Source: Sediminibacterium sp965279635 (GTDB lineage: Bacteria > Bacteroidota > Bacteroidia > Chitinophagales > Chitinophagaceae). Taken from it: a stretch of DNA of 64,000 nt. The position numbers were made by a program, and so were the translations under genes. Each line of letters begins with the position of its first letter. Position 1 is the first letter of the stretch. Location of the stretch: assembly GCA_965279635.1 (NCBI GenBank), contig OZ257253.1, positions 372,001 through 436,000 of the forward strand, written 5' to 3'. The notes under the pieces are model-generated. The model ran no database searches. It was not told where the DNA came from and saw nothing but the letters and a program-made list of their open reading frames with translations. Below, in pieces: positions 52,022 to 59,668 of the stretch.

Positions 52022-52879
52022 TTACTCCTTCAAACTCTTTAAATAAGCAATCGTTTCCGGTACCTGTATAGGCACCCTGCTGCTTTCGTCTTCGATGAAA
52101 TAATATTTGATACCTGCTTTCTTCGCAGCTTTCAGGATGCCCGGTATATCCAGTTCACCTGTACCCAGTGTAACATCGTTTTCCTGTGAAGTACCACCGG
52201 TAAGATCTTTCGGAACACCTTTACGCAGATCTTTCAGGTGCATCAGTTTCCAGCGGTTGCCATATTTGTTAAGCAAAGCAACAGGATCGCCACCACCAAA
52301 CTGCACCCACAATACATCCATTTCAAAAGAAACATATTTTGGGTTGGTATTGGTGATGATGTAATCCATCAATGTTCCGTTTTCATAAGGTTGAAATTCG
52401 TAACCATGCACATGGTAACAAAGCGTGAGTCCGTTCTCTTTCAGTATTTTTCCAGCTGCGTTAAAATCTGCCACGGCTTTTTTTGCATTGTCAAGATTGA
52501 ATGCACCGCGGCTATGCGGGATCCAGGAACACATCACATATTTGGAGCCCAGTTCTTTGGCCCTCCATACAACAGAATCGGGTTTAGCGATCAATTGTTC
52601 ATACGATGCACCTGTTGAGGGAATGGTGATGCCCCTATCCTCGCATAATTTTCTGAAATCACGCAGCGACATGCCGCGTGCGCCGCCTCCTTCCAGTAAA
52701 GTGATACCCCAGTTTTTCATGGTATCGAGTACCGCCACAGGATTAAATGGCAGGCTCCTGCGGAACGTGTATGCCTGTACGCCGAATGGCTCCTTGTACA
52801 AAGGTTTTCCCTGCGCCATAACATCTTCTGCGGATGATAAGGCGGTAATGAATGTGAGTAATGCAAAGATCTTTTTCAT
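52022..52879 (-). CDS. Secreted sugar-phosphate isomerase/epimerase-like TIM-barrel protein
   Basis: 285 residues. Signal peptide about 1-22 (MKKIFALLTFITALSSAEDV ending near MAQ). AP-endonuclease-2-like TIM barrel with metal ligands visible in CYHVHGYEF, VSFEMDVLWVQFGGG, LMHLKDLRKG and YYFIEDESS. The export signal distinguishes it from cytosolic sugar-phosphate isomerases. In glycoside 3-oxidation pathways, such enzymes act on 3-keto sugars in the periplasm; that assignment is inference from the GMC/subunit-3 genes upstream on the same strand. Preceded by a CACAGAGG palindrome. Confidence 0.82.
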   Translation of the reverse strand: MKKIFALLTFITALSSAEDVMAQGKPLYKEPFGVQAYTFRRSLPFNPVAVLDTMKNWGITLLEGGGARGMSLRDFRKLCEDRGITIPSTGASYEQLIAKPDSVVWRAKELGSKYVMCSWIPHSRGAFNLDNAKKAVADFNAAGKILKENGLTLCYHVHGYEFQPYENGTLMDYIITNTNPKYVSFEMDVLWVQFGGGDPVALLNKYGNRWKLMHLKDLRKGVPKDLTGGTSQENDVTLGTGELDIPGILKAAKKAGIKYYFIEDESSRVPIQVPETIAYLKSLKE

Positions 52880-52970
52880 AAATAAGTGTTGATTACGGGT
52901 GTGTTGTTGTGTGCTGCCGTTAATAATTAATGAGTATGTGTGTTGTCAAGTATTATTTACCCAAGACAAT

Positions 52971-53079
52971 TCTCTGTTAACCTCCGTGTCCTTTGTGCCT
53001 CTGTGGTAAAGCCTTCGCTTCGATCGATGGAGGATGTTCTTTACCACAGAGGCACAAAGGACACAGAGGTTAACAGAGA
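52971..53079. repeat. Dispersed palindrome, CACAGAGG family, copy 5
   Basis: Arms contain TCTCTGTTAACCTCCGTGTC with CTTTGTGCCTCTGTGG, and complement GAGGTTAACAGAGA. Loop: GTGGTAAAG, CCTTCGCTTCGATCGATGG, AGGATGTTC, TTTACCAC (orientation of copies 4 and 6, i.e. reversed against copies 2 and 3). It lies between two minus-strand genes, in the 3' region of the GMC gene at 53106; relative to that gene it has the same orientation as copies 2 and 3 relative to theirs. Confidence 0.92.
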
Positions 53080-53105
53080 TATTTTATAATACAATGAGTT
53101 AAAAA

Positions 53106-54818
53106 CTATATATTTTTCTTCTTCAATTCCTCCACTGCATGGTTTGCCGCTCTTGCAGTGAACATCATATAAGTTAATGTCGGGTTTTGTGTGCCGGTAG
53201 ATGTCATACAGGCGCCATCGGTCACGAATACATTCTTACAGGCATGCAACTGGTTCCATTTGTTGAGCAGGGATGTTTTTGGATCGAGTCCCATGCGCGC
53301 ACCTCCCATTTCATGTATGTCTGACCCAGGGGGCGATTTGGTATCGTCTGCTGTGATATTCGTAAAGCCTGCTTTGCTCAGCATCTCTTTCATCTGCTGC
53401 ACATAATCGGCTGCCATCTTATCATCGTTCTCCGTCCACTCGCAGGAAACGATCAGTTGCGGGATACCGTATTTGTCTTTGAGATCCTTGCTGAGCCGTA
53501 CATGGTTTTTTTCCACCGGTACACATTCGCCCATCATCCAGCTGCTGAGGTACCAGGGACTGAGTTTGGGGTTCAACAAGTTTTCACGCAACTGGTCGCC
53601 GATGGGTTTGGTATCTGTCCAGGTACCGCGACCACCGCCGATGCCTATTGCATAGCCGCGTAGAAAATCCGTTTCCTGTTTAAATACGTTGCGGAAACGC
53701 GGCATATACGCATTGCTGGGATTGCGCCCGTCAGTCATCTTATCGGTAAAGCCTTCGTATTGTCCACCTGCTTTTCCGCGGTAGTTATGCCAGGAAACAT
53801 ATTTTCCGAGTAACCCACTATCATTACCTAATCCATCCGGGAAACGTTTGGAAGTGGAATTGAGTAATATGAGATTACTGTTCAGCGCCGATGCATTCAC
53901 AAAAATGATCTTTGCATAATATTCGATCAGCTGTTTGGTATGCGCATCTATCACGCGTACACCGGTTGCTTTTCCTTTCTGCTCATCATAGATGATAGAA
54001 TGTACCACCGAGTCGGGCCGCAGGGTGAGGTTGCCCGTTTTCTGTGCCCAGGGAAGGGTAGAGGCATTGCTGCTGAAATAGCCACCCATGATACAACCAC
54101 GGTTGCACATATTCTGGTTCTGGCATTTGGTTCTTCCCTGCTTTACATGAATGTCTTGGGGATCGGTGAGGTGTGCGCATCGCGCCTGTACCAGATGGCG
54201 GTCGGCGCCATAATTTTTTTTCAGGCTCGCTTTGAAGTACTGTTCAATACAACTCATTTCAAAACCCGGCATCACTTCACTGTCGGGCAGTTCGGGTAAA
54301 CCATCTTTGTTACCGGCGATACCCGCAAATTTTTCAACATAGCTGTACCATGCTTCGACATCTTTATAACGTACAGGCCAGTCAACCGCAAAACCATCTC
54401 TTGCCGGGCCTTCAAAATCATAATCGCTCCAGCGCTGTGTTTGTCTTGCCCATAATAAAGATTTGCCGCCAACATGGTAACCGCGTGTCCAGCGAAAAGG
54501 TTTTTCCTGGATAAATGGTTGCTCATCATCTTTCAGTGCCCAGTGCAAAGTTTCTTCCCGCAGAAAATTGCGGTTGCCCGACATATAGGGTTTTCTTTTT
54601 TCAAGTGGCACGGTACCCCTGTAATCAAACTGCCAGGGGCCGCGTGAAGCGGTGGGGTAATCGTAAATATGTTTTACATCGCGTCCCCTTTCGAGTACCA
54701 ATGTTTTCAATCCTTTGTCGCACAACTCTTTTGCGGCCCAGCCGCCACTGGCGCCGGAACCGATCACGATGGCATCATAGGTTCTTTTGGGTTGGGAGTC
54801 GATCAGGAAATTGGGCAT
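53106..54818 (-). CDS. GMC-family FAD oxidoreductase (second)
   Basis: 570 residues from the ATG at 54818. FAD-binding GSGASGG at 20-26, cysteine segment CQNQNMCNRGCIMGGYF, DIHEMGGARMG and NPTLTYMMFTARAANHAVEE. It is homologous over its whole length to the protein at 48170. Directly upstream (2 bp) is its own gluconate-2-dehydrogenase subunit 3 gene, so here the small subunit and the large subunit form a tight operon. Likely a periplasmic FAD-dependent sugar dehydrogenase large subunit; substrate unknown. An upstream TTG at 54842 is rejected in favour of the ATG. Confidence 0.88.
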   Translation of the reverse strand: MPNFLIDSQPKRTYDAIVIGSGASGGWAAKELCDKGLKTLVLERGRDVKHIYDYPTASRGPWQFDYRGTVPLEKRKPYMSGNRNFLREETLHWALKDDEQPFIQEKPFRWTRGYHVGGKSLLWARQTQRWSDYDFEGPARDGFAVDWPVRYKDVEAWYSYVEKFAGIAGNKDGLPELPDSEVMPGFEMSCIEQYFKASLKKNYGADRHLVQARCAHLTDPQDIHVKQGRTKCQNQNMCNRGCIMGGYFSSNASTLPWAQKTGNLTLRPDSVVHSIIYDEQKGKATGVRVIDAHTKQLIEYYAKIIFVNASALNSNLILLNSTSKRFPDGLGNDSGLLGKYVSWHNYRGKAGGQYEGFTDKMTDGRNPSNAYMPRFRNVFKQETDFLRGYAIGIGGGRGTWTDTKPIGDQLRENLLNPKLSPWYLSSWMMGECVPVEKNHVRLSKDLKDKYGIPQLIVSCEWTENDDKMAADYVQQMKEMLSKAGFTNITADDTKSPPGSDIHEMGGARMGLDPKTSLLNKWNQLHACKNVFVTDGACMTSTGTQNPTLTYMMFTARAANHAVEELKKKNI

Positions 54819-54820
54819 GG

Positions 54821-55339
54821 CTAAGCTTTTACATTTACGCAACCATAATAATGTCCGGGGGCCACCTGGTATTTCAGGTATTTGGTCATCACTTCTTTCG
54901 ATGTGTTGAAACCGCGGATCGTTTCATTCTTCAGCAGGTTGAAAAAATCTTTTTCTGCTTTATCGGAAGATGCAGACAGTTTCAGCAGTAAGGTTTCCCG
55001 TTGTAACTGATCAAGGGAAGAAAAAGATTTTTGATGTGTGGCCTGAGCGGCGGTATCGAGTGCGGCCATTTGTTTTTTTACATTTGACTGTACCTCCTTG
55101 TCATAACAATCGTCTATCAGTTTCTGTAAAAATTTATCAACGCCGACAGTTATCGCGCCGATGGAATTGCCTGCAGGAATGATCGTATCGGCTACCGAAG
55201 CGAGCAATTGCTGTTCTGTTGCAGAAAATGAACTGGTATGAACCAGGCCCTGTGCGGTCCATTCCCTTGCCCATGCGGGCAGCGCTAACATGCCGCCAGA
55301 GGCAACCATGAGATTCTTAATGGCAAGACGACGATCCAT
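54821..55339 (-). CDS. Gluconate 2-dehydrogenase subunit 3 family protein (second)
   Basis: 172 residues. N-terminal MDRRLAIKN and a hydrophobic segment ending LPAWA fit a twin-arginine signal; unlike the first copy, there is no lipobox cysteine, so this one would be released or anchored differently. The helical domain includes DTIIPAGNSIGAITVGVDKF and YLKYQVAPGHYYGCVNV. It is 2 bp from the downstream GMC gene (translational coupling). Partner of the GMC oxidoreductase at 53106. Confidence 0.85.
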   Translation of the reverse strand: MDRRLAIKNLMVASGGMLALPAWAREWTAQGLVHTSSFSATEQQLLASVADTIIPAGNSIGAITVGVDKFLQKLIDDCYDKEVQSNVKKQMAALDTAAQATHQKSFSSLDQLQRETLLLKLSASSDKAEKDFFNLLKNETIRGFNTSKEVMTKYLKYQVAPGHYYGCVNVKA

Positions 55340-55382
55340 ACATGTAGTATTGGTCGTTTAAATATAATGAAAATAGGGCTTT

Positions 55383-55460
55383 GAGCCATCAGCTATCAGC
55401 CATTAGCTTTCAGCCTTTAATGTTCAAAGCTCAAAGCTAATGGCTGATAGCTGATGGCTC
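55383..55460. repeat. Inverted repeat with 28-bp perfect arms
   Basis: GAGCCATCAGCTATCAGCCA plus TTAGCTTT at 55383-55410 is exactly complementary to AAAGCTAATGGCTGATAGCT plus GATGGCTC ending at 55460; the loop is 22 bp. Arms hold the near-duplicate words ATCAGC. It lies between the histidine kinase 3' end (55466) and the subunit-3 gene (minus strand order: kinase, palindrome, subunit 3). Confidence 0.92.
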
Positions 55461-55465
55461 GCAAC

Positions 55466-56605
55466 TCACAGCTTGAATTTCACCGACACCGTTGTCCCCA
55501 GCCCCACCATACTCTCGATCTTCAATCTGGCGCCGGTAATGTGTATAAGGTCGCGGATGATGAGGTAGCCGAGGCCGTTGCCTTTGGTGTTATCGGGCCT
55601 TACCGTATGGATCAGGGGATCATCACTGAGCAGGTTTTTGATCTGGGCTTCTGTCATGCCCACACCCTGGTCGGAGATATAAAGTGTGAGCGTATTCCCT
55701 GTTGTTTCTGCAGACAGGGTAATGGTACCTTTTTCTGAAAAATGGATAGCGTTGGAAATGAGGTTGTGTACCAGTATCCGCAAGGGTTCGTAGAACTGGT
55801 AAATTTCTATGCCCTTATTCACTTTGTTGATTAGCTGTAACCGTTTCTGCGTGGCTGCCGGTTCCAGCAGCGAGTGTACATCATCCGTCAGCACATATAA
55901 GAGAAAGAGTTCCCTGCCGGGTCTTTTGCTGTCGCTGTGGTATTTGATCAGGTTGAGAATATTGGTACTCAGCGAGTGGAGTTCACCAGATGTGTACAGT
56001 ATCTCACGCAGGGTTTCTTCCTGTATTTCATCGCTGATGATTTTCTTTTTTTCCAGCAGGTTTTTGTTGGCCGCGGTCAGAAATTTGAGAGGGGTGATGA
56101 TATCGTGATTGATGAGTCCGATCAGGCGTGTTTTGATAGCATTTCTTCTTTCCAGGTCCGCTGAATGTTCTTTTAATGCCTTCACTTTTTCGGCTACCAG
56201 TTTTTTCAGTATGCGTTGTCGGCGGATGTACTGGTAGGTTCTCCAGCGCAGGTAGGCGTATATCATACCCAGGCCAAACAGTATTGCCAGCGAAATAAAC
56301 CACCGGGTTTTATACCAGGGTATTTCTATCATGAAAGAAATGTGATAGTCTGTAAAATTATCCGCGCCGGATCCATGCATCTTTCTGATCAGCAGGCTGT
56401 GTTTCCCATGACCCGGATTCATCAGGTAAATACGGTTATCAGTGGTACCCAACCAGTTCCATGTAGTATCCCCGTCAATACGCATCTTCAGATAGATATT
56501 CTCCGGGTTCTCAGTGGTCCATTGCTGAACTATATTTTTTTTCTGTGGGTATGCGTAAGCGGTAATAATGAATAATAGCAAGATCAGCAGGCACAACCGC
56601 TTCAT
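55466..56605 (-). CDS. Membrane sensor histidine kinase
   Basis: 379 residues. Signal-anchor start (about 1-20), periplasmic Y_Y_Y-like beta domain (about 25-97, MRIDGDTTWNWLGTTDNRIY), membrane helix about 100-118, coiled coil, HisKA with H167 in GLINHDIITPLKFL, and HATPase_c with N285 (NLISNAIHF), G1 DQGVGM (312-317) and G2 GNGLGY (342-347). It resembles the C-terminal part of two-component regulators that sense through a beta-propeller, but the propeller is missing. The response regulator gene is 35 bp upstream on the same strand; they form a pair. Confidence 0.85.
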   Translation of the reverse strand: MKRLCLLILLLFIITAYAYPQKKNIVQQWTTENPENIYLKMRIDGDTTWNWLGTTDNRIYLMNPGHGKHSLLIRKMHGSGADNFTDYHISFMIEIPWYKTRWFISLAILFGLGMIYAYLRWRTYQYIRRQRILKKLVAEKVKALKEHSADLERRNAIKTRLIGLINHDIITPLKFLTAANKNLLEKKKIISDEIQEETLREILYTSGELHSLSTNILNLIKYHSDSKRPGRELFLLYVLTDDVHSLLEPAATQKRLQLINKVNKGIEIYQFYEPLRILVHNLISNAIHFSEKGTITLSAETTGNTLTLYISDQGVGMTEAQIKNLLSDDPLIHTVRPDNTKGNGLGYLIIRDLIHITGARLKIESMVGLGTTVSVKFKL

Positions 56606-56639
56606 GAGGGAAAAACTTTAGTCGTGTAAAATGTTTCTT

Positions 56640-57251
56640 TTAGTAATTGATATTATATAAAGAAGCCAGTTCGATCAGCTCCTTAACATTTGCGGCATTG
56701 GTTTTTTCATAGATATGGTTCTTCAGTGTGGAAACGGTATTCATTTTTATGTTAAGGGTTGAAGAGATTTCCTTTGTACCCAATCCTTTTAGAATGTAAT
56801 GCAATATTTCCAGTTCCCTTGGTGTCAGTTTGGTAAAGGGATTGCCGGGGTTGGTGGTTGCTACCATTTCTTTTGGCTCCTGCTCGTTGGCCAGGAAATC
56901 CCGTAACTGCCTGATGATGTCTTTCTCTTCAGATGTTTTGGAGAGATAGTGATAGATCCCATACTGCTTAAGCGCCTCTCCATAGATCTCTTGGGGCTGC
57001 ATCGAGAAAACAATAACGTGCAGATCGGGATATACCCTCCTGATATTAGGCATCACTTCCAGCGTGCTTCCATCGGATAGAATAATATCCAATACCAGGT
57101 GCGTGTACTTTTTTTTGACCAGTTCATTCATCAGTTCATGACAGGTAGCTACTTCGTGGATATCGGAATACCCCAGGTCGAACTGTAGATAAAGTTTTAG
57201 TCCTTTGCGGATAAGGCTGTGGTCGTCGGCGATTAGGATAGTGGGTTGCAT
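56640..57251 (-). CDS. NarL/LuxR-family response regulator
   Basis: 203 residues. Receiver domain with D9-D10, phospho-acceptor D55 (VLDIIL) and K105; LuxR-type helix-turn-helix from about 140 (KLTPRELEILHYILKGLGTK, then EISSTLNIKMNTVSTLKNHI). It probably transmits the signal of the kinase encoded next downstream. The kinase/regulator pair lies upstream of the second subunit-3/GMC set on the same strand, so it may control that set; this is inference from order only. Confidence 0.88.
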   Translation of the reverse strand: MQPTILIADDHSLIRKGLKLYLQFDLGYSDIHEVATCHELMNELVKKKYTHLVLDIILSDGSTLEVMPNIRRVYPDLHVIVFSMQPQEIYGEALKQYGIYHYLSKTSEEKDIIRQLRDFLANEQEPKEMVATTNPGNPFTKLTPRELEILHYILKGLGTKEISSTLNIKMNTVSTLKNHIYEKTNAANVKELIELASLYNINY

Positions 57252-57455
57252 GGATTAATGGGTTGCATTTCTATCAACTAAAAATACAGTGTTTGTTCAC
57301 GGAGCTTATAGAATAAATTCTATGTAGGGATGAATGTCGTAAACTGTTATTAAACAAACAGTTAGAGATAGGTTCGATGAAACGGGTGTTTGCATATAGA
57401 ACTAGTTCTGTGATACAGTTACTGTTTACAGGGTACTTTAACATGGCCAAACCCA

Positions 57456-57605
57456 ATGATGGAGTGTACGATTGCGAATTGCCCGAATATACGCCCCGCT
57501 TTTTCCCTGCTGAATGAAATGAAGTTTACCAATCACAAATTGCTGGATATCCCAAAGAACATAAAGGTTGATTGGATTGATAAAGGGTTTCCGCAGGGTA
57601 GGTAA
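57456..57605 (+). CDS. Possible small ORF or gene remnant
   Basis: 49 codons (MMECTIANCPNIRPAFSLLN, then EMKFTNHKLLDIPKNIKVDW and IDKGFPQGR). It is not similar to anything I recognise. No clear ribosome-binding site; no signal or membrane segment. It ends 45 bp before a palindrome. Natural-looking amino acid composition is the only support, so this could be the tail of a decayed gene. Confidence 0.25.
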   Translation: MMECTIANCPNIRPAFSLLNEMKFTNHKLLDIPKNIKVDWIDKGFPQGR

Positions 57606-57649
57606 CATGTAGAACCCGGTGTGAATTGTTAGTCGTCGTTATCCTGGAT

Positions 57650-57726
57650 TTTTTTTTCAACACAGAGGTCACAGAGATAAACGGAGGACCCTCTGTTTAT
57701 CTCTGTGACCTCTGTGTTGAAAAAAA
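57650..57726. repeat. Palindrome of the AACACAGAGGCCACAGAGAT family, copy 3
   Basis: Poly-T then CAACACAGAGGTCACAGAGA, GGAGGACCCTC core and complement to poly-A. Compared with the copies at 11561 and 27005, GGCC in each arm has changed to GGTC with the matching change on the other side, i.e. compensated. Lies in the 3' region of the YceI gene (minus) at 57733. Confidence 0.92.
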
Positions 57727-57732
57727 TGATTA

Positions 57733-58341
57733 TTATTTAGCGATGAATTGATTCAGTACAAGATCCAAAGAGATATGAATATCAGGAGGAACCATTGCCT
57801 CCGTTATACCTGATATAAAACCAGGTGTCTGGGGTTTGGATGGCACATCAATTTCCCATTTCAGGCGATGCATATCAACGGCGGCTTTTATAGACACTGT
57901 TTTTTCTTTTTTGATGATGGAAGCTGTAAACGCAATGGGCTGTGTAATGCCTTTGATCGTAAGATCCCCGCTTACCTTATAATCCGTCGAGGTTCCTATC
58001 CGGGTAACTGTTTTTACGGTCATGGTAGCCGAAGGGAACATGCCCACATAAAAGAACTCTTTGGTTTGTATGGTGGCTTCTGATTTTTTCCGGTCAGATT
58101 CCGAGGCTTTGTCGGTACTCCGGATGCTTTTCATGTCCATGCTGAAAACCCCGCCCGTCGGTTCCCCGGCAGGATAATACAAGGTACCGGAATGAAAAAG
58201 CAGCGAACCGGAATGTCCGCCTACCTTGGTGGTCCATAGGATTTTACTTTGTTTGGTATCCAGCTGGTAGGTTTCCTGTCCCTGGGCGCAAAATTGAAAC
58301 AGCCCTGATAGCAGTAAAATGGTGGCATACTTTCTTATCAT
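57733..58341 (-). CDS. YceI-family secreted protein (second)
   Basis: 202 residues with a signal peptide (about 1-20). YceI lipocalin-like barrel: LDTKQSKILWTTKVGGHSGS, then VFSMDMKSIRSTDK, MTVKTVTRIG and ISGITEAMVPPDIHISLDL. It has the general YceI layout but differs from the copy at 30639 throughout, so they are not recent duplicates. A role in binding isoprenoid-like ligands is likely. A promoter was not found. Confidence 0.8.
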   Translation of the reverse strand: MIRKYATILLLSGLFQFCAQGQETYQLDTKQSKILWTTKVGGHSGSLLFHSGTLYYPAGEPTGGVFSMDMKSIRSTDKASESDRKKSEATIQTKEFFYVGMFPSATMTVKTVTRIGTSTDYKVSGDLTIKGITQPIAFTASIIKKEKTVSIKAAVDMHRLKWEIDVPSKPQTPGFISGITEAMVPPDIHISLDLVLNQFIAK

Positions 58342-58575
58342 ATATGTATAGATTTTGAAGCTGCAACCTAGTTATGTATGGGTATGCAGGTGGCATGGGC
58401 GCTGTAAAATAAATTGTAAACATTGTAAATTTTAACTGTAGAAGCTGTTTTAATGATGCAATTTTGTATTATCCGGGCAATTTCACAAAACGGTGCCTTT
58501 GTGCGAAAATATATTTGTACACAAAGGCACGAAGACACAGTAAAGGGTCCTCATGTTAAAAAATCTTCCAGCACT

Positions 58576-59478
58576 ATGACCAGTAAAAAAATACGTGTGC
58601 GTCCAGGAACAAAGGTTTTGCTGGGTATAGGGTTGCTCTTGTGCGTGGTAACCGGCTGTGCCGTTCTGAGTGTAAAAGGAACCAGCGATTTTGACCTCGC
58701 CAAACAGGAGATCCTGCTCAGGAAGATCGGACACGAAGTACTGCTACAGGCTGGCGACAGTACATCAAGGGTACTGCCTGTAAAGAAGATAAACGAATAC
58801 CAATACCAGGTCAGGTTTGAGCACCAGCTCAGTTTTCAAACAGATTCACTGGTAAAGATCATCAGGCGCACACTGGCAAACGACAATGTTCCGGATAATT
58901 ATATTGTTAACGTGTTGAACTGTTCCAGTAAAGAAGTATTCTTCGGATACGCTGCATTCAGCAATGAAAAGGATAATATCGTTCCCTGTTCAGGCAGAAA
59001 ACAACCTGCTGGCTGTTATATCATCGATCTGAAGTTTCAAAACCATGGTCTGGTTACCATGCAGCGTGGGTATCTTGTAGGTGGGGCATCCCTGTTTGCC
59101 TTTCTGGGATTGATGCTGGTGGTGCCGTTGAAAAGCCGGAAAAGATTAATAGAAAATAATATTGCCAGCGATGATATGATCACCATCGGTAATACATTGT
59201 TTGATGCGGGTAACCGGCAGATCATTCATTCCGGTATCAAAACAGAACTTACGCCAAAAGAAAATAAACTGCTGGGCATCTTCGCCCAGTCTCCCAATAC
59301 GATCATCGAAAGAAACAGGTTGCAGAAAGAAATATGGGAAGATGAAGGCGTGATCGTTGGCAGAAGTCTGGATGTGTTCATATCCAAACTGCGAAAGAAA
59401 CTGGAGAATGATCCATCTATTCAATTGATCAATATTCATGGAAAAGGGTACAAACTACAGATTACTGATGCGGGATAA
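58576..59478 (+). CDS. Membrane-anchored winged-helix regulator
   Basis: 300 residues from the ATG at 58576. A first membrane helix at about 13-33, a periplasmic domain (about 34-165, FDLAKQEILLRKIGHEVLL onward), a second helix at about 166-187 (YLVGGASLFAFLGLMLVVP) and a C-terminal OmpR/PhoB-type winged helix (about 205-298; LTPKENKLLGIFAQSPNTII, VGRSLDVFISKLRKKLEND, GKGYKLQI). There is no receiver domain, so it resembles ToxR-like membrane regulators but with the DNA-binding domain C-terminal. Stimulus unknown. An upstream in-frame ATG at 58453 would extend it by 41 residues. Confidence 0.78.
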   Translation: MTSKKIRVRPGTKVLLGIGLLLCVVTGCAVLSVKGTSDFDLAKQEILLRKIGHEVLLQAGDSTSRVLPVKKINEYQYQVRFEHQLSFQTDSLVKIIRRTLANDNVPDNYIVNVLNCSSKEVFFGYAAFSNEKDNIVPCSGRKQPAGCYIIDLKFQNHGLVTMQRGYLVGGASLFAFLGLMLVVPLKSRKRLIENNIASDDMITIGNTLFDAGNRQIIHSGIKTELTPKENKLLGIFAQSPNTIIERNRLQKEIWEDEGVIVGRSLDVFISKLRKKLENDPSIQLINIHGKGYKLQITDAG

Positions 59479-59542
59479 ACCAAAGCTTAGGTTCGCAGCG
59501 TTTACCCGCTTTGTGATCATTAATATAACAATAAACTCATTT

Positions 59543-59650
59543 TCTCTGTGTACCTCTGTGTTCTTTGTGCCTCTGTGGTAAAGCCTTCGCTTAGATCAAC
59601 GGAGGATGTTCTTTACCACAGAGGCACAAAGAACACAGAGGTACACAGAG
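59543..59650. repeat. Dispersed palindrome, CACAGAGG family, copy 6
   Basis: Arms TCTCTGTGTACCTCTGTGTT with CTTTGTGCCTCTGTGG and complement. Loop GTGGTAAAG, CCTTCGCTTAGATCAACGG, AGGATGTTC, TTTACCAC. A T in the left arm (TGTGTTC) is matched by an A in the right (GAACACA) where other copies have TGTGTCC/GGACACA, i.e. a compensated change. Lies between convergent genes. Confidence 0.92.
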
Positions 59651-59668
59651 GTTCACTGAAAACGTTTC

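Larger units (their letters stand above)
57252..57732. other. Intergenic region upstream of the response regulator
   Basis: 481 bp. It contains a small open frame of 49 codons (57456-57605) that may be a gene remnant and the third AACACAGAGG palindrome (57650-57726). The part next to the regulator (57252-57440) has no strong hairpin and no promoter I can defend, though TATTTTTA occurs on the minus strand near 57277. Confidence 0.5.

Noticed and set aside
6595..59650. CRISPR array hypothesis for the repeated CACAGAGG units.
   Set aside because: Copies are kilobases apart, there are no regularly spaced short repeats with variable spacers, and no cas gene is present.
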